A stretch of 64,000 nucleotides of DNA from assembly GCF_004310665.1 (NCBI RefSeq), contig NZ_SIXF01000001.1, positions 532,421 to 596,420 on the forward strand, given 5' to 3'. This document shows, in pieces, positions 17,716 through 26,465 of the stretch. The first letter of the stretch is position 1, and each line of letters opens with the position of its first letter. This DNA comes from Pedobacter kyonggii. Lineage in GTDB: Bacteria > Bacteroidota > Bacteroidia > Sphingobacteriales > Sphingobacteriaceae. The notes below the pieces were generated by a model. It was not told the origin of the DNA and did not search any database. It worked only from the letters and a program-made list of their open reading frames with translations. Both the position numbers and the translations under genes were made by a program.

Positions 17716-18534
17716 ATGAACAACACATTTAATATTAATCGATTTGGCTTATTGCTTAGAAGACAATGGCTTGATTTTGGGAAGATTTACCTGATCAGTC
17801 TAGTGGTGTTATTGGGAATTGTAGTGGGATTTTATAGCTACAGTATACCCTCGCCATTTAAAGACAATAATTTTGACTACAACGGCAACCTTGATATGCG
17901 TTTCCGCTACCCTCTTTTCCTGATTTTGGGTTTTGTTTTTATCAGTATTGTAGCCAGTAGCTATTTTAATATCCTGGGGCAGAAATCAAGGGCCATTTTA
18001 GAACTGATGACACCCGCTTCAATATTCGAAAAATTTCTGGCAGGTGTAGTTTACACTGCAATAATAAGTTTGTTTAGTTATCTGTTGATCTTTTATTTAA
18101 CAGATTTGGCCTTTGTAAAATACCTGAACGGTCACCTTGATGCCTTTAAAGTCCTATTGCCACAAAACGGGGCTATTAGAGAAGTTGAAACGATTACCTA
18201 TCAGGTATTTAATGATGAAGGCTATAGAAAATATTGCGGCTACTTTTTTGCTTTCCCCTTTCTTATTACCAGCCTGTTCCTTTTAGGGTCTGTCTACTTT
18301 AACCGTTTTCACTACATCAAAACGGCGCTTTCGGTTATGGTTTTTATCGGCCTAGCTTCTTACCTGGTGGTTAAACTTTCGATATGGTTAATGGAGGGCA
18401 AAGTTGCTAATCATCATAATTTTAGAAAAGAAGATAAAGACTGGGTTTTGCTAACAATTTTATTAGTAACAAGTATCATCACTTTAATTGTCTGGACGAT
18501 TACTTACATCCGTCTTAAAGAAAAAGAAGTTTAA
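17716..18534 (+). CDS. ABC transporter permease protein
   Basis: A 272-residue protein with about six membrane helices (near residues 23-43, 72-90, 110-132, 182-200, 205-225, 245-265). It starts 3 bases after the ATPase stop, so it is the membrane partner. No substrate-specific motif is visible. Operons of this shape with a YtrA-type regulator often respond to cell-wall-active compounds; whether that holds here is not known. Confidence 0.85.
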   Translation: MNNTFNINRFGLLLRRQWLDFGKIYLISLVVLLGIVVGFYSYSIPSPFKDNNFDYNGNLDMRFRYPLFLILGFVFISIVASSYFNILGQKSRAILELMTPASIFEKFLAGVVYTAIISLFSYLLIFYLTDLAFVKYLNGHLDAFKVLLPQNGAIREVETITYQVFNDEGYRKYCGYFFAFPFLITSLFLLGSVYFNRFHYIKTALSVMVFIGLASYLVVKLSIWLMEGKVANHHNFRKEDKDWVLLTILLVTSIITLIVWTITYIRLKEKEV

Positions 18535-18549
18535 TTAAAAGGTATAGAT

Positions 18550-18924
18550 ATGGAATTTAGAGATAACAAGGCAATATACCTTCAAATAGCAGAATATGTT
18601 TGCGAACACATTTTGTTGGGAAAGTGGAAAGCCGATGAAAAAGTTCCTTCTGTGCGGGAACTGGCTGTAGAAATGGAAGTAAATCCTAATACGGTAATGC
18701 GCACCTACGAGCTGCTACAAAACAAGAGCATCATTAACAATAAAAGAGGAATTGGTTTTTTTGTGGACGAAGCGGCAATAGACAATGTAATAAACTACAG
18801 AAAACAGCAGTTCATTATAGATGATCTGCCTGTGGTTTTCAGGAATATTTACCTACTTAATATTAGTTTTGACGAATTGGAAAATCAATATAAAACATTT
18901 GTAAAAGAGAACTTTAACGCTTAA
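18550..18924 (+). CDS. GntR family regulator, YtrA subfamily
   Basis: A short GntR protein of 124 residues. The N-terminal winged helix carries IYLQIAEYVCEHILLGKW, KVPSVRELAVEMEVNPNTV and RTYELL, and the wing is KRGIGFFV. The C-terminal part is only about 50 residues, the mark of the YtrA subfamily, which regulates adjacent ABC transporters. It lies 15 bases after the permease gene. The palindrome at 16859 is its likely target. Confidence 0.9.
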   Translation: MEFRDNKAIYLQIAEYVCEHILLGKWKADEKVPSVRELAVEMEVNPNTVMRTYELLQNKSIINNKRGIGFFVDEAAIDNVINYRKQQFIIDDLPVVFRNIYLLNISFDELENQYKTFVKENFNA

Positions 18925-18928
18925 TAAA

Positions 18929-19774
18929 ATGAAAACAAGTAATAAATTATTAATCAGCCTGGCGATCCTATTAATTGTTATACCAATTTTAGTGGTGGCC
19001 ATAAATGTAAAGCTGAACTACAAAGAAAGAGGTATCGAAGACTCTTATTTGGGGACACAAGAAATCAATAACGAAACTTTTGATCAAAAATCGAAAGGTA
19101 GGATAACTATTCCCTTACAAACGCCTTTTGAGGCTATTCAGTTTAAAGACGCAAAAGGTTTTAATGTCCAACTTTTTATAAAAGAAGACAACAGATATGG
19201 ACTTAAAGTCCCCGAAAAGTTTAAAAACGATTTAAAATTTGAGGTAGATGCCAATGGTGTAATACAGTTTGCGATCAACAATTTCACCGACGATAATAAT
19301 GGCGAAAAAATTGTTCTTGTGATTTACTGCCCTAAAATCAACAGGGTTTCAGTTGCAAATTCATCCATTTTAGAATTTAGTGCTCGTGCAGATTCTTTAA
19401 CACTAAATGTAGATCATAGTGAAAGTTTATTTTTATCAGGTGACATTACTAACAACGATCCCAAAGGGAAAGTTATCAGTGTAATTAACCCAACCAAAAT
19501 CGGAAAACTCTTCCTGAACCTAAACAGCACCACTTTTCATGGTTATACAAATGCCTTTAAAGATCTGCACGTTACAGCAAATAAATCAGCGATCGAAATT
19601 GGAAATGAAGATGATAACAAAGAATTCCCTTTTGATAACCTGAATATCAAAACAACGGATACATCGAGCGTAAAGTTGCAAAACGTTAAAGTGAAAACCT
19701 TCACTGGCGATTTTTCTGATGCTACAACCCTGCAGATTCCAACACCTCTGCTTAAGCAGCTGTTTAAGAAATAA
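18929..19774 (+). CDS. Membrane-anchored GIN/DUF2807-like protein, unknown function
   Basis: A 281-residue protein with an N-terminal membrane helix (residues 7-25) and a repetitive beta-rich outer part. Recurring strand phrases such as IEIGNEDDN, VKLQNVKVKTFTGDFSD recall the right-handed beta-helix 'GIN' head domain, but the match is by eye only. It begins 4 bases after the GntR gene and closes the operon. Confidence 0.6.
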   Translation: MKTSNKLLISLAILLIVIPILVVAINVKLNYKERGIEDSYLGTQEINNETFDQKSKGRITIPLQTPFEAIQFKDAKGFNVQLFIKEDNRYGLKVPEKFKNDLKFEVDANGVIQFAINNFTDDNNGEKIVLVIYCPKINRVSVANSSILEFSARADSLTLNVDHSESLFLSGDITNNDPKGKVISVINPTKIGKLFLNLNSTTFHGYTNAFKDLHVTANKSAIEIGNEDDNKEFPFDNLNIKTTDTSSVKLQNVKVKTFTGDFSDATTLQIPTPLLKQLFKK

Positions 19775-19780
19775 TTTATA

Positions 19781-19910
19781 AGGCCGTATCATAAAGTTAA
19801 ATAATTCAGATCTGTCAGGCTGAGCTTGTCGAAACGCCCTGCAAGACATTTAAGCAAGTCCTTCGACAGGCTCAGGATGACAATACACGTTTATGATACA
19901 GCCTCTTTTT
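19781..19910. repeat. Nested palindromic element with terminator-like end
   Basis: Outer arms AGGCCGTATCATAAA (19781-19795) and TTTATGATACAGCCT (19890-19904) pair at 14 of 15 positions and are followed by a T-run. Inside is a second inverted repeat: GTCAGGCTGAGCTTGTCGAA against TTCGACAGGCTCAGGATGAC. The inner unit is the dispersed GTCAxxCTGAGCxTGTCGAA family, also seen at 29885 and 33885. The outer pair probably ends the GntR operon transcript. Confidence 0.7.
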
Positions 19911-20039
19911 TCTTGCCAAATATTTTTATAAACGTCTTTTATTCGGGTTTTGTAAAAAGGGCATGATTTTTAAGCTAACTAATTGGCAAAAGTTTAACTT
20001 GGGCCAATTAGCTTTTTAGTTTTACATCATTACCCCATT

Positions 20040-21026
20040 ATGAAGAGATATTTTCTTTTATTTGCCCTCAGCCTATTCGTTTTTAGCCATGTACATGCAC
20101 AAAAAATAGACACCCTATCTATCACCCTTGATAACGTTAAATACCCACATCCAGTTAAATATTTTCCTATTAATACCGAAGGGCAGGATATTAAAATGGC
20201 CTATATGGATGTTGCACCAACCGCTGCGGCCAATGGCAAAACAGCCATCCTTTTCCATGGAAAAAATTTTGGAGGTTATTACTGGGGCAATGTAATTAAA
20301 GCCTTAACCAACATCGGTTATCGGGTTATCGTACCCGATCAAATTGGTTTTGGTAAATCATCTAAAGCTTTTATTCATTACAGTTTCCACCAAATGGCTA
20401 CCTGGAATAAAAGACTTCTGGATACCTTAGGCGTTCAAAAAACCGTAGTTTTAGGTCATAGTATGGGTGGTATGCTGGCTACGCGTTTTGCTTTGATGTA
20501 CCCGGAAACAACCGAAAAACTCTTGCTCGAAAATCCAATCGGGCTCGAAGATTATAAAACTTTCATTCCTTACATCACCACTGCACAACAGTACCAAACG
20601 GAACTTAAAACCACAGCTGAGAGCGTACGAAAGTATTATCAGGGCTCTTACTTTACGTATTGGAAACCTGAATATGAATACCTGGTGAGCATTGCCGGAG
20701 GCGTAACCAATAGTTCCGACTACCCGCGCTGGGCTAAAGTTGCCGCGCTAACTTATACCATGATTTATGAACAGCCTGTAGTATACGAATTTCAGAACTT
20801 AAAGGTCCCTACTGTTTTATTTATTGGTAAGGAAGATAAAACCATTGTAGGCAAAGGCCTGCTTACGCCAGATCAACAAGCCTTACATGGTCAGTATAAA
20901 CTTTTAGGGAAGCAGACTGCAGCCAAAATTATCGGCGCCAAAATTATCGAATTTGATGCCTGCGGGCATATTCCGCATATCGAAATTCCGACGGAGTTTT
21001 TGGTCGCTTTAACTGGTAGTTTGTAA
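20040..21026 (+). CDS. Exported alpha/beta hydrolase
   Basis: The protein has 328 residues and a signal peptide ending near VHAQ at residue 21. The alpha/beta hydrolase fold is shown by the oxyanion region LFHGKNFGGYYW, the strand RVIVPDQIGFGKS, the nucleophile elbow GHSMGG with Ser141, the acid region VLFIGKEDKTIVG and the catalytic His in DACGHIPHIE. It acts in the periplasm or outside. The substrate is unknown. It stands alone, and its downstream side is a dispersed repeat. Confidence 0.92.
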   Translation: MKRYFLLFALSLFVFSHVHAQKIDTLSITLDNVKYPHPVKYFPINTEGQDIKMAYMDVAPTAAANGKTAILFHGKNFGGYYWGNVIKALTNIGYRVIVPDQIGFGKSSKAFIHYSFHQMATWNKRLLDTLGVQKTVVLGHSMGGMLATRFALMYPETTEKLLLENPIGLEDYKTFIPYITTAQQYQTELKTTAESVRKYYQGSYFTYWKPEYEYLVSIAGGVTNSSDYPRWAKVAALTYTMIYEQPVVYEFQNLKVPTVLFIGKEDKTIVGKGLLTPDQQALHGQYKLLGKQTAAKIIGAKIIEFDACGHIPHIEIPTEFLVALTGSL

Positions 21027-21044
21027 CTTAAATATTTTTGAGTG

Positions 21045-21132
21045 GTCGTCATTCTCGCGTATGTGGGAATCCTAAAGCTTATAACAAACACTATATAGCA
21101 TTAAGATTCCCAATCAAGTTGGGAATGACGAC
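21045..21132. repeat. Dispersed palindrome (GTCGTCATTC ... GGGAATGACGAC)
   Basis: Ends are inverted copies, GTCGTCATTC and GAATGACGAC, with inner arms TGTGGGAATCCTAAAG and CATTAAGATTCCCA. The right half, ATTAAGATTCCCAATCAAG onward, returns almost unchanged at 29948-29978. It lies between convergent genes. Confidence 0.65.
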
Positions 21133-21142
21133 AACGCTAAAT

Positions 21143-22033
21143 CTAATTAACCTCTTTTCCTACAATTTTATTAATACCCTGCATTTCGAAATCGATGTCC
21201 TGCCTCATCGATTTCATTTTACCATACAGCTCAACACGGAGGTGGCTGTTAAGTACAATTCCGGTTTTCATATCAAGTGAGGTTTCTCCGGAGTTGGTTC
21301 CTTGTAAATCAGTTTCCATTTTGTTGCCCATCACTTCAAAATTCCCTTTTGATATGAGGGTTCCTTTTACTCCTAGTATCGCAATGCCATCTTTTACCTC
21401 TTTCAATGTGTATTGTGTAATTGTTTCAATGGGCATATTCATCTGCATTTTGGTATCAACAGTCCAGCTATCGCCTATTTTAACAGGTTTATCAGGGTAA
21501 ATTTTAAATGACGATTCCATGGTTTGTTTCACCACCTCGTTGCTAAATTGTTTACTTAAAGCATTTTTAATCTGTTTAACCTCACTGGTATCCTTAGTCA
21601 TCCTTGCCGCCATATTGTCAAGCATTTTATCTATACCAGCAACTGTTTTAATGCCACCATTTGGAGTTACAGTCATATAAAAAGATGCCCCTTTTAAACC
21701 GCTAAAAGGATTCTTTTTGGTACTATCCTGATCATCTGAATTAAGGGCCATGGTGTTACCCATCGCTACAGATTTCATAGAAATTCTGTTGTAAGTTACT
21801 TTCACGTCCTTTTCGCCACTATGGCCTTCGGTAATATCAAAAGTATAATCTGTTCCAATGCTTTGGGTTAAATGTACATCGCGGCCAGCAATTTTCTGGT
21901 TAATGATCTGTTCGGAAGTAAGCGTGAAAGCGTACCTATAACCCGTTGGATAATTTTGTCTCAGCACATAAGTTTTCTGCGCAAAGGCACTTATAGAGAG
22001 TAGGCTCCAGATGATTGTTGCAAATATTTTCAT
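21143..22033 (-). CDS. Exported DUF6263-like protein
   Basis: The ATG at 22033 gives a signal peptide (MKIFATIIWSLLSISAFAQ) and avoids overlap with the gene upstream; an earlier ATG in frame at 22072 lacks these advantages. The mature part, about 280 residues, is beta-rich, with YRYAFTLTSEQ, TVTPNGGIKTVAGIDKML and KIGDSWTVDTK, phrases typical of DUF6263 periplasmic proteins. No catalytic site is seen. It follows the M90 peptidase gene by 16 bases and is probably co-transcribed. Confidence 0.75.
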   Translation of the reverse strand: MKIFATIIWSLLSISAFAQKTYVLRQNYPTGYRYAFTLTSEQIINQKIAGRDVHLTQSIGTDYTFDITEGHSGEKDVKVTYNRISMKSVAMGNTMALNSDDQDSTKKNPFSGLKGASFYMTVTPNGGIKTVAGIDKMLDNMAARMTKDTSEVKQIKNALSKQFSNEVVKQTMESSFKIYPDKPVKIGDSWTVDTKMQMNMPIETITQYTLKEVKDGIAILGVKGTLISKGNFEVMGNKMETDLQGTNSGETSLDMKTGIVLNSHLRVELYGKMKSMRQDIDFEMQGINKIVGKEVN

Positions 22034-22049
22034 TTGATAATTGACCATT

Positions 22050-22823
22050 TTAACCTGCAGGCTGTTGCGCAAAAATACGGCTTAACTGAAAATATAATTC
22101 CGGATGTTTATCCCTTAACTGTTCAGGTTTTTCAAAGAAATATTCAGAAACCACAGCAAAAAATTCAGCCTGATTGGTGATGGCATATGGATTAATATCC
22201 GATTTATTGTCTTCAATTTTTTCCATTTCCTCATGCATCATCTTAATCCAGGGCAAAGTATATTCATGCGCAATTAAATTCTCCGGAACACCATCTGTTG
22301 CGCCGTCAGATTTATCCAAAAGGTGTACAAATTCGTGGATAGCCGTATTTTCTTTCCCTGCACTTTTAGAAAAACCATGTCGCAAGGCCGAGCGCGATAA
22401 AATCATCTGTCCGTTCATATAACCTGTACCCACCATACCCATAATGTTCCTTTCGCCACCTTCAAACTGAAAATCTTTATTAAAAGTATCAGGATACAAT
22501 AAAACGCTGGTTAAGTTTTTGTATTGCCAATCGTCAAAACCGAAAATGGGGATAACTGCACTCGAAGCAATTAGCAATTCGTCTAATGTTGTCATTTCTA
22601 AACCCACCCCTTCTATCTTAACCGTGCTAAAAAACGCGGCCACTTTCTGTTCAAACCTCAGCTTATCGGTCGAATCAAGATTATGGTAATACCCTACATA
22701 ATCATCCAGTATTTTTTTGTCTACATCCGTTAAAGGCTCAATAGTAACCTTCTTTTTTTTAAGGATGAGATAAAGAGCAATTAAAAAAATAGGAATTAAG
22801 TAGGCAAGTGGAAGCGAGTTCAT
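22050..22823 (-). CDS. M90/MtfA-like zinc peptidase
   Basis: A 257-residue protein with an N-terminal membrane helix (LIPIFLIALYLILKK) that anchors it, then an MtfA-type domain. The metal site is AIHEFVHLLDKSDG, an HExxH with the conserved LDxxDG extension of the M90 family; a second ligand Glu lies in NQAEFFAVVSEYFFE. MtfA of Enterobacteria binds the Mlc repressor and has aminopeptidase activity; the Bacteroidota member has no described target. The next gene, 16 bases on, encodes an exported DUF6263-like protein. Confidence 0.88.
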   Translation of the reverse strand: MNSLPLAYLIPIFLIALYLILKKKKVTIEPLTDVDKKILDDYVGYYHNLDSTDKLRFEQKVAAFFSTVKIEGVGLEMTTLDELLIASSAVIPIFGFDDWQYKNLTSVLLYPDTFNKDFQFEGGERNIMGMVGTGYMNGQMILSRSALRHGFSKSAGKENTAIHEFVHLLDKSDGATDGVPENLIAHEYTLPWIKMMHEEMEKIEDNKSDINPYAITNQAEFFAVVSEYFFEKPEQLRDKHPELYFQLSRIFAQQPAG

Positions 22824-22874
22824 AAATGGGATTACACAGATTAGGGGATTACACAGATTGGATGATGGTTTATA

Positions 22875-23900
22875 TTAGCTTTCGATAATTTCTAATTGGA
22901 TCAAAACATCTTCGCGTGTAACCGGATAAGGTTTATTGTTGTTTATGGCCTGATAAATGGCTTCGAAAAGCGGCAAATAACTTCCTACTTCTGATGGAAT
23001 TGTCTCATCGGTTTTACGGCCTTCGGCATCAATGGTTGTTAATAAACCATCTTTACTTGCAGGCTCAACGCCGTAACCCGGATCGGTTAATTTCATACCC
23101 GCCAGCAACTGTTCTTCCTGGATATCTGTTCTTTGTTTAATAAAACTTCCGTTTACGCCATGTAAAACAAATCCCGCTTGTGGGTTTACCACCAACATGC
23201 TCGAAGTAACAAAAACATACAAGCTATTAGGGTAACTCAGTTGGATCGAGAAATAATCGTCAACCAAAGTACCTACCCTATTCTTACCCAGAATTTTATG
23301 GTAACTCAATGGTTTGCCAAACAGGCAGATTACCTGGTCTAACAGGTGTGGGCCTAGATCGTATAAAAGCCCGCTGGCCTCTACCGGGTTTTCTTTAAAT
23401 GCCTTCGGCCCAATTACGTTACGATAGCGATCGTAACGCAGGTGCATTTCGTTCAATTTACCTAATTTACCACTTTCTATTACCTTTTTAACCGAGGTAA
23501 AATCACTGTCCCAACGGCGGTTCTGGTAGAAAAAGATTTGTTTCCCTACACTATCGGCAAGTTCAAAAAGTTCCTTTGCCTGCGCAGCTGTTGCCGTAAA
23601 TGGTTTCTCAACCAGAATATGTTTATGCTTGGTTAATACCGCTTTCGAATGCTCATAATGAAGATTATTAGGCGTATTAATAACAACCAATTCTATTTCG
23701 GTATCATTTAAAAGCTCATCAACACTGTTGTAACTTGTAATATTAGGGTAATCATTAACTGCATTTTTATGACTGCGTTCTACTATAGCCTTTAAATTGA
23801 ACCCACTATGTGCTTCTAAAAAAGGAGCATGGAAAACCTTCCCCGACATGCCATAAGCTAATAAACCGGCATTAATTGTTTTATTGATATTCGTATCCAT
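22875..23900 (-). CDS. Gfo/Idh/MocA family oxidoreductase
   Basis: A 341-residue NAD(P)-dependent dehydrogenase. It has the N-terminal Rossmann motif GLLAYGMSGKVFHAP, the ELVVINTPNNLHYEHSKAVL segment, and the hallmark HILVEKPFTATAAQAKEL with the catalytic Lys in EKP. The C-terminal domain has GLLYDLGPHLLDQ. The layout matches the YvaA/YhhX type of sugar dehydrogenases. Substrate unknown. The gap before the M90 gene has two GATTACACAGATT words. Confidence 0.93.
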   Translation of the reverse strand: MDTNINKTINAGLLAYGMSGKVFHAPFLEAHSGFNLKAIVERSHKNAVNDYPNITSYNSVDELLNDTEIELVVINTPNNLHYEHSKAVLTKHKHILVEKPFTATAAQAKELFELADSVGKQIFFYQNRRWDSDFTSVKKVIESGKLGKLNEMHLRYDRYRNVIGPKAFKENPVEASGLLYDLGPHLLDQVICLFGKPLSYHKILGKNRVGTLVDDYFSIQLSYPNSLYVFVTSSMLVVNPQAGFVLHGVNGSFIKQRTDIQEEQLLAGMKLTDPGYGVEPASKDGLLTTIDAEGRKTDETIPSEVGSYLPLFEAIYQAINNNKPYPVTREDVLIQLEIIES

Positions 23901-23991
23901 AGGTTATAAATGTAGCTAAAAATACAATTATGATTCAAGCTTTAATGTTAAAACAGCAAAGCTTTTACTTAGGCCTTACACCTTTTTACCT

Positions 23992-23999
23992 TATCTTTG
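23992..23999 (+). promoter_or_regulatory. Bacteroidota -7 box before a conserved small gene
   Basis: TATCTTTG matches TAnnTTTG and lies 6 bases before the ATG at 24006, so the message should have almost no leader. Confidence 0.6.
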
Positions 24000-24005
24000 C
24001 AAGAT

Positions 24006-24350
24006 ATGAAGCCGTCGGAGATCAATGCCAAGTGGAAAGTTTTACAGGAAAAGATTTCAAAGGAATTTGATTCGGATTTTCCTGATTTAAAAGTAATGCT
24101 TTTTCTAATTGGCGTTCAGGAATTGGGCAAAGGGCCAAAGAAATACAGTAAACGCCAAAAAGAGGAACTGATGCACATTGCTACCTGCCGTTTATTAAGC
24201 GAAATGGGATTCTATGAACTCGAGGGCCTAGATCAGGATGGCTGGCCTCATTGGAAGTTAATTAAAGCAATACCTCCCTATACCATGCTCGAGCAGGAAA
24301 TGCTGATGAAATCGCTCGTGGTAAGTTATTTCGAAGATATTTATTCGTAA
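24006..24350 (+). CDS. Conserved hypothetical protein
   Basis: A soluble 114-residue protein starting MKPSEINAKW; the ATG was taken because a -7 box ends 6 bases before it, and the only upstream in-frame start is a TTG inside that box. It has a central helix VMLFLIGVQELGKGPKKYSK and then HIATCRLLSEMGFYELEG and DGWPHW. The evenly hydrophobic-charged pattern suggests a compact helical fold. Proteins of this kind appear widespread in Sphingobacteriaceae; no role is known. Confidence 0.75.
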   Translation: MKPSEINAKWKVLQEKISKEFDSDFPDLKVMLFLIGVQELGKGPKKYSKRQKEELMHIATCRLLSEMGFYELEGLDQDGWPHWKLIKAIPPYTMLEQEMLMKSLVVSYFEDIYS

Positions 24351-24359
24351 ATTCTATCC

Positions 24360-24775
24360 TGCTGTCAGATATTTCTATCCGGCATCGATCTACTCCACCA
24401 GATGGTAACATCTGACGGCACAATATCTTATCGTGGTGTTGGATGTTACCATCCGACACGATCTATTTATAGGTTTTGGAAAGCAAGGCCATTTACTTTT
24501 TTTAATGTCAGTCGGGCTTTTCACTATATCTCCCAATCCGATGAAGAATCGGGATCGGGAGGATGTCGCTTCAATCCCGTTTAGATCCTTCAGTTTGTGC
24601 AAGTATTTGGGCTTGCAGGGCGGTTAGAAAACTTCGTAAGTTTGGCCTGGCCAGCACCAAACCCAAGTTAACTAAACTACTGATAGAAACGGAAAGCCCG
24701 TAACACAGTGGAGGCTTGAAGTGCATAGCAGGACTTTCGGAACCGATCTGCACAGGAACCTGATTTTCAAAAAAT
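24360..24775. repeat. Intergenic repeat element with GNRA-capped hairpins
   Basis: No coding frame is credible in this gap. It holds three short hairpins whose loops read GTAA or GAAA on one strand: 24364-24383 (GAAA on the minus strand), 24399-24414 (CAGATG-GTAA-CATCTG) and 24436-24459 (GTAA on the minus strand). Farther on are CCAAGTTAACTAAAC (24662-24676), GAAAGCCCGTAA and GAAGTGCATAGCAGGAC. The last two, and the first in reversed direction, return at 36830-37255, so both gaps carry copies of one modular element. Confidence 0.6.
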
Positions 24776-24794
24776 TATGTTATCTCCATTTAAA

Positions 24795-24839
24795 GAGTTG
24801 TCAACTTAAATAGCAGGTTTGCGAGAAAGTTGACAACTC
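24795..24839. repeat. Inverted repeat GAGTTGTCAACTT / AAGTTGACAACTC
   Basis: Exact 13-base arms with a 19-base centre, placed at the end of the repeat element and just beyond the OmpA gene terminator. Each arm is itself partly palindromic (GTTGTCAAC). Confidence 0.65.
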
Positions 24840-24844
24840 ATAAA

Positions 24845-24875
24845 CAAAAAACCCCAGTGGATGTACACTGGGGCT
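24845..24875 (-). terminator. Terminator of the OmpA-family gene
   Basis: On the minus strand GCCCCAGTG, a 6-base loop and CACTGGGG are followed by TTTTTTG. It is 41 bases after the OmpA gene stop and has the form of a strong intrinsic terminator. Confidence 0.85.
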
Positions 24876-24915
24876 GCATTTATAATGACCTCATAGGTAG
24901 AGGGAAATTGCGATA

Positions 24916-25593
24916 TTATCCTTGCTTCTGTGCAGTCGCTTTTAATGCATCGTTAGCAACGATTACAATCTCAACACGACGGTTAGCTGCACGTCCTGCA
25001 TCAGTTTCGTTATCTGCAATTGGCTCAGCAAAACCTTTACCAATGGTAACTAACCTTGTTGAAGGCACACCTTGAGAAACGGCATAAGCTTTAACTGCTG
25101 CTGCTCTTCTTTCTGATAAGCCCATATTATATTGTTCTGTACCACGGCTATCGGTATGACCGATAATTTTGATATCTGTATCAGGATATTGATTTAATGA
25201 AGAAGCTAAACTCTGGATATTTGTTTTAGCTGCATCCTTTAAAGCCGTTTTATCGAAATCGAATAAAATACCACTGTCGAATTTTACAATAATTCCTTCA
25301 CCTTCACGAATAACTTCTGCATTAGGAATAGCTTTCTGAATTTCAGCTGCCTGTCTGTCCATTCTACGGCCGATAAAAGCTCCCGCTGTACCGCCAATAG
25401 CTCCACCAATCAGTGCCCCTACTGCTGTATTACCGGCTTTTTTACCGATCAATGCACCAATAACACCACCAGCTGCAGCACCAATACCAGCTCCTTTTTG
25501 TGTTTTAGTTAAACTATCACAACTTTGGAATGCCATCGAACCTACTGCTAACCCTATACTTAATGTTGCTATTCTTACTTTTGAAATACTCAT
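24916..25593 (-). CDS. OmpA family lipoprotein with glycine-zipper segment
   Basis: A 225-residue protein. The N-terminus is a lipoprotein signal with Cys in MAFQSCDS. Next is a glycine-zipper region (GAGIGAAAGGVIGALIGKK and GALIGGAIGGTAGAFIGRR), then the OmpA C-terminal peptidoglycan-binding domain: ILFDFDKTAL, IIGHTDSRGTEQYNMGLSERR and GKGFAEPIADNET with the closing NRRVEIVI. It anchors the outer membrane to peptidoglycan. It stands alone between a strong terminator and a weak one. Confidence 0.93.
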   Translation of the reverse strand: MSISKVRIATLSIGLAVGSMAFQSCDSLTKTQKGAGIGAAAGGVIGALIGKKAGNTAVGALIGGAIGGTAGAFIGRRMDRQAAEIQKAIPNAEVIREGEGIIVKFDSGILFDFDKTALKDAAKTNIQSLASSLNQYPDTDIKIIGHTDSRGTEQYNMGLSERRAAAVKAYAVSQGVPSTRLVTIGKGFAEPIADNETDAGRAANRRVEIVIVANDALKATAQKQG

Positions 25594-25708
25594 AATAATC
25601 TAGATTTATAATTTCTACTCCTTATATTCAAACACAATGCCAAAAAGTTACCGAACTGTATTTTCTGTCTGTTTTGACCAAATTTTACTATAAATAAGAA
25701 TTATAGGC

Positions 25709-25735
25709 ATAAAAAAAAGAGTCCCGAATAATGGA
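25709..25735 (-). terminator. Weak terminator-like hairpin after the ABC exporter genes
   Basis: On the minus strand GTCTC and GGGAC pair with one G-U, followed by eight T's. It is about 35 bases after the ATPase stop. Confidence 0.4.
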
Positions 25736-25770
25736 GACGCTTCGATAATGTATCATTCTTAGTACAAAAA

Positions 25771-26463
25771 CTAAGCAGAGAAGTAACTTTCCAACTCTTT
25801 TAATGTATTTTCATCTGTTTTAAAATCTTTAATTACTTGCCCTTTTTCAACCAAAATGATCCGGTTACAAACGTCGGTAACGTGATTTAAATCATGACTG
25901 GAGATAAAGGTAGTCATGTTGCCTGTTTGCTCTTTCAACAATTTCTTTAAACGGATCTGCGTGGTTGGATCAAGGTTGGCAAAAGGCTCATCCAAAATTA
26001 AGATTTCTGGCTTCTGCATCAGGGCTGCCGCAATTCCTACTTTATTCTGGTTTCCTTTACTAAAATCGCGAATGTATTTTCCACTGTTTAATATTTCGCC
26101 ATTAAAAAACTCGCCATATTGGTTTAGGTAGGCAGAAACATCAGCCACACTTAAATTATGCAAACTGCCAATAAAAATGAAATACTCCTCTGGAGTTAGG
26201 TAATCGATCAGAAAACCTTCATCCAAAAACGATGCTGTATAATTTTTCCAATTATCGCTTTGCATTACATTTTCACCTTTTGATAAAACCTGTCCATTGG
26301 TAGGGCGGATCAGATCTAAAAGCATTCGGAAGAAAGTGGTTTTACCAGCGCCATTATTCCCAACCAAGCCAACTGTTTCGCCTGCAGCAATCTGTAAATC
26401 TTCGATGTTTACAACGGTTTTATCGCCATAAACTTTTTGTAAATTCTTAACTTCTAAAATCAT
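25771..26463 (-). CDS. ABC transporter ATP-binding protein
   Basis: A 230-residue ATPase with Walker A GLVGNNGAGKTTF, a degenerate signature loop RDFSKGNQNKVGIAAALM, Walker B ILILDEPFANLD and the switch His in ISSHDLNHV. It starts 2 bases after the 490-residue membrane protein gene, which is its partner. The pair forms a complete exporter; the substrate is unknown. Confidence 0.93.
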   Translation of the reverse strand: MILEVKNLQKVYGDKTVVNIEDLQIAAGETVGLVGNNGAGKTTFFRMLLDLIRPTNGQVLSKGENVMQSDNWKNYTASFLDEGFLIDYLTPEEYFIFIGSLHNLSVADVSAYLNQYGEFFNGEILNSGKYIRDFSKGNQNKVGIAAALMQKPEILILDEPFANLDPTTQIRLKKLLKEQTGNMTTFISSHDLNHVTDVCNRIILVEKGQVIKDFKTDENTLKELESYFSA

Positions 26464-26465
26464 AA

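Noticed and set aside
24390-24753. Several 60-70 codon frames in the gap after the conserved small gene
   Set aside because: They overlap each other on both strands, cover hairpins and repeat words, and have no family likeness; the region is a non-coding repeat.
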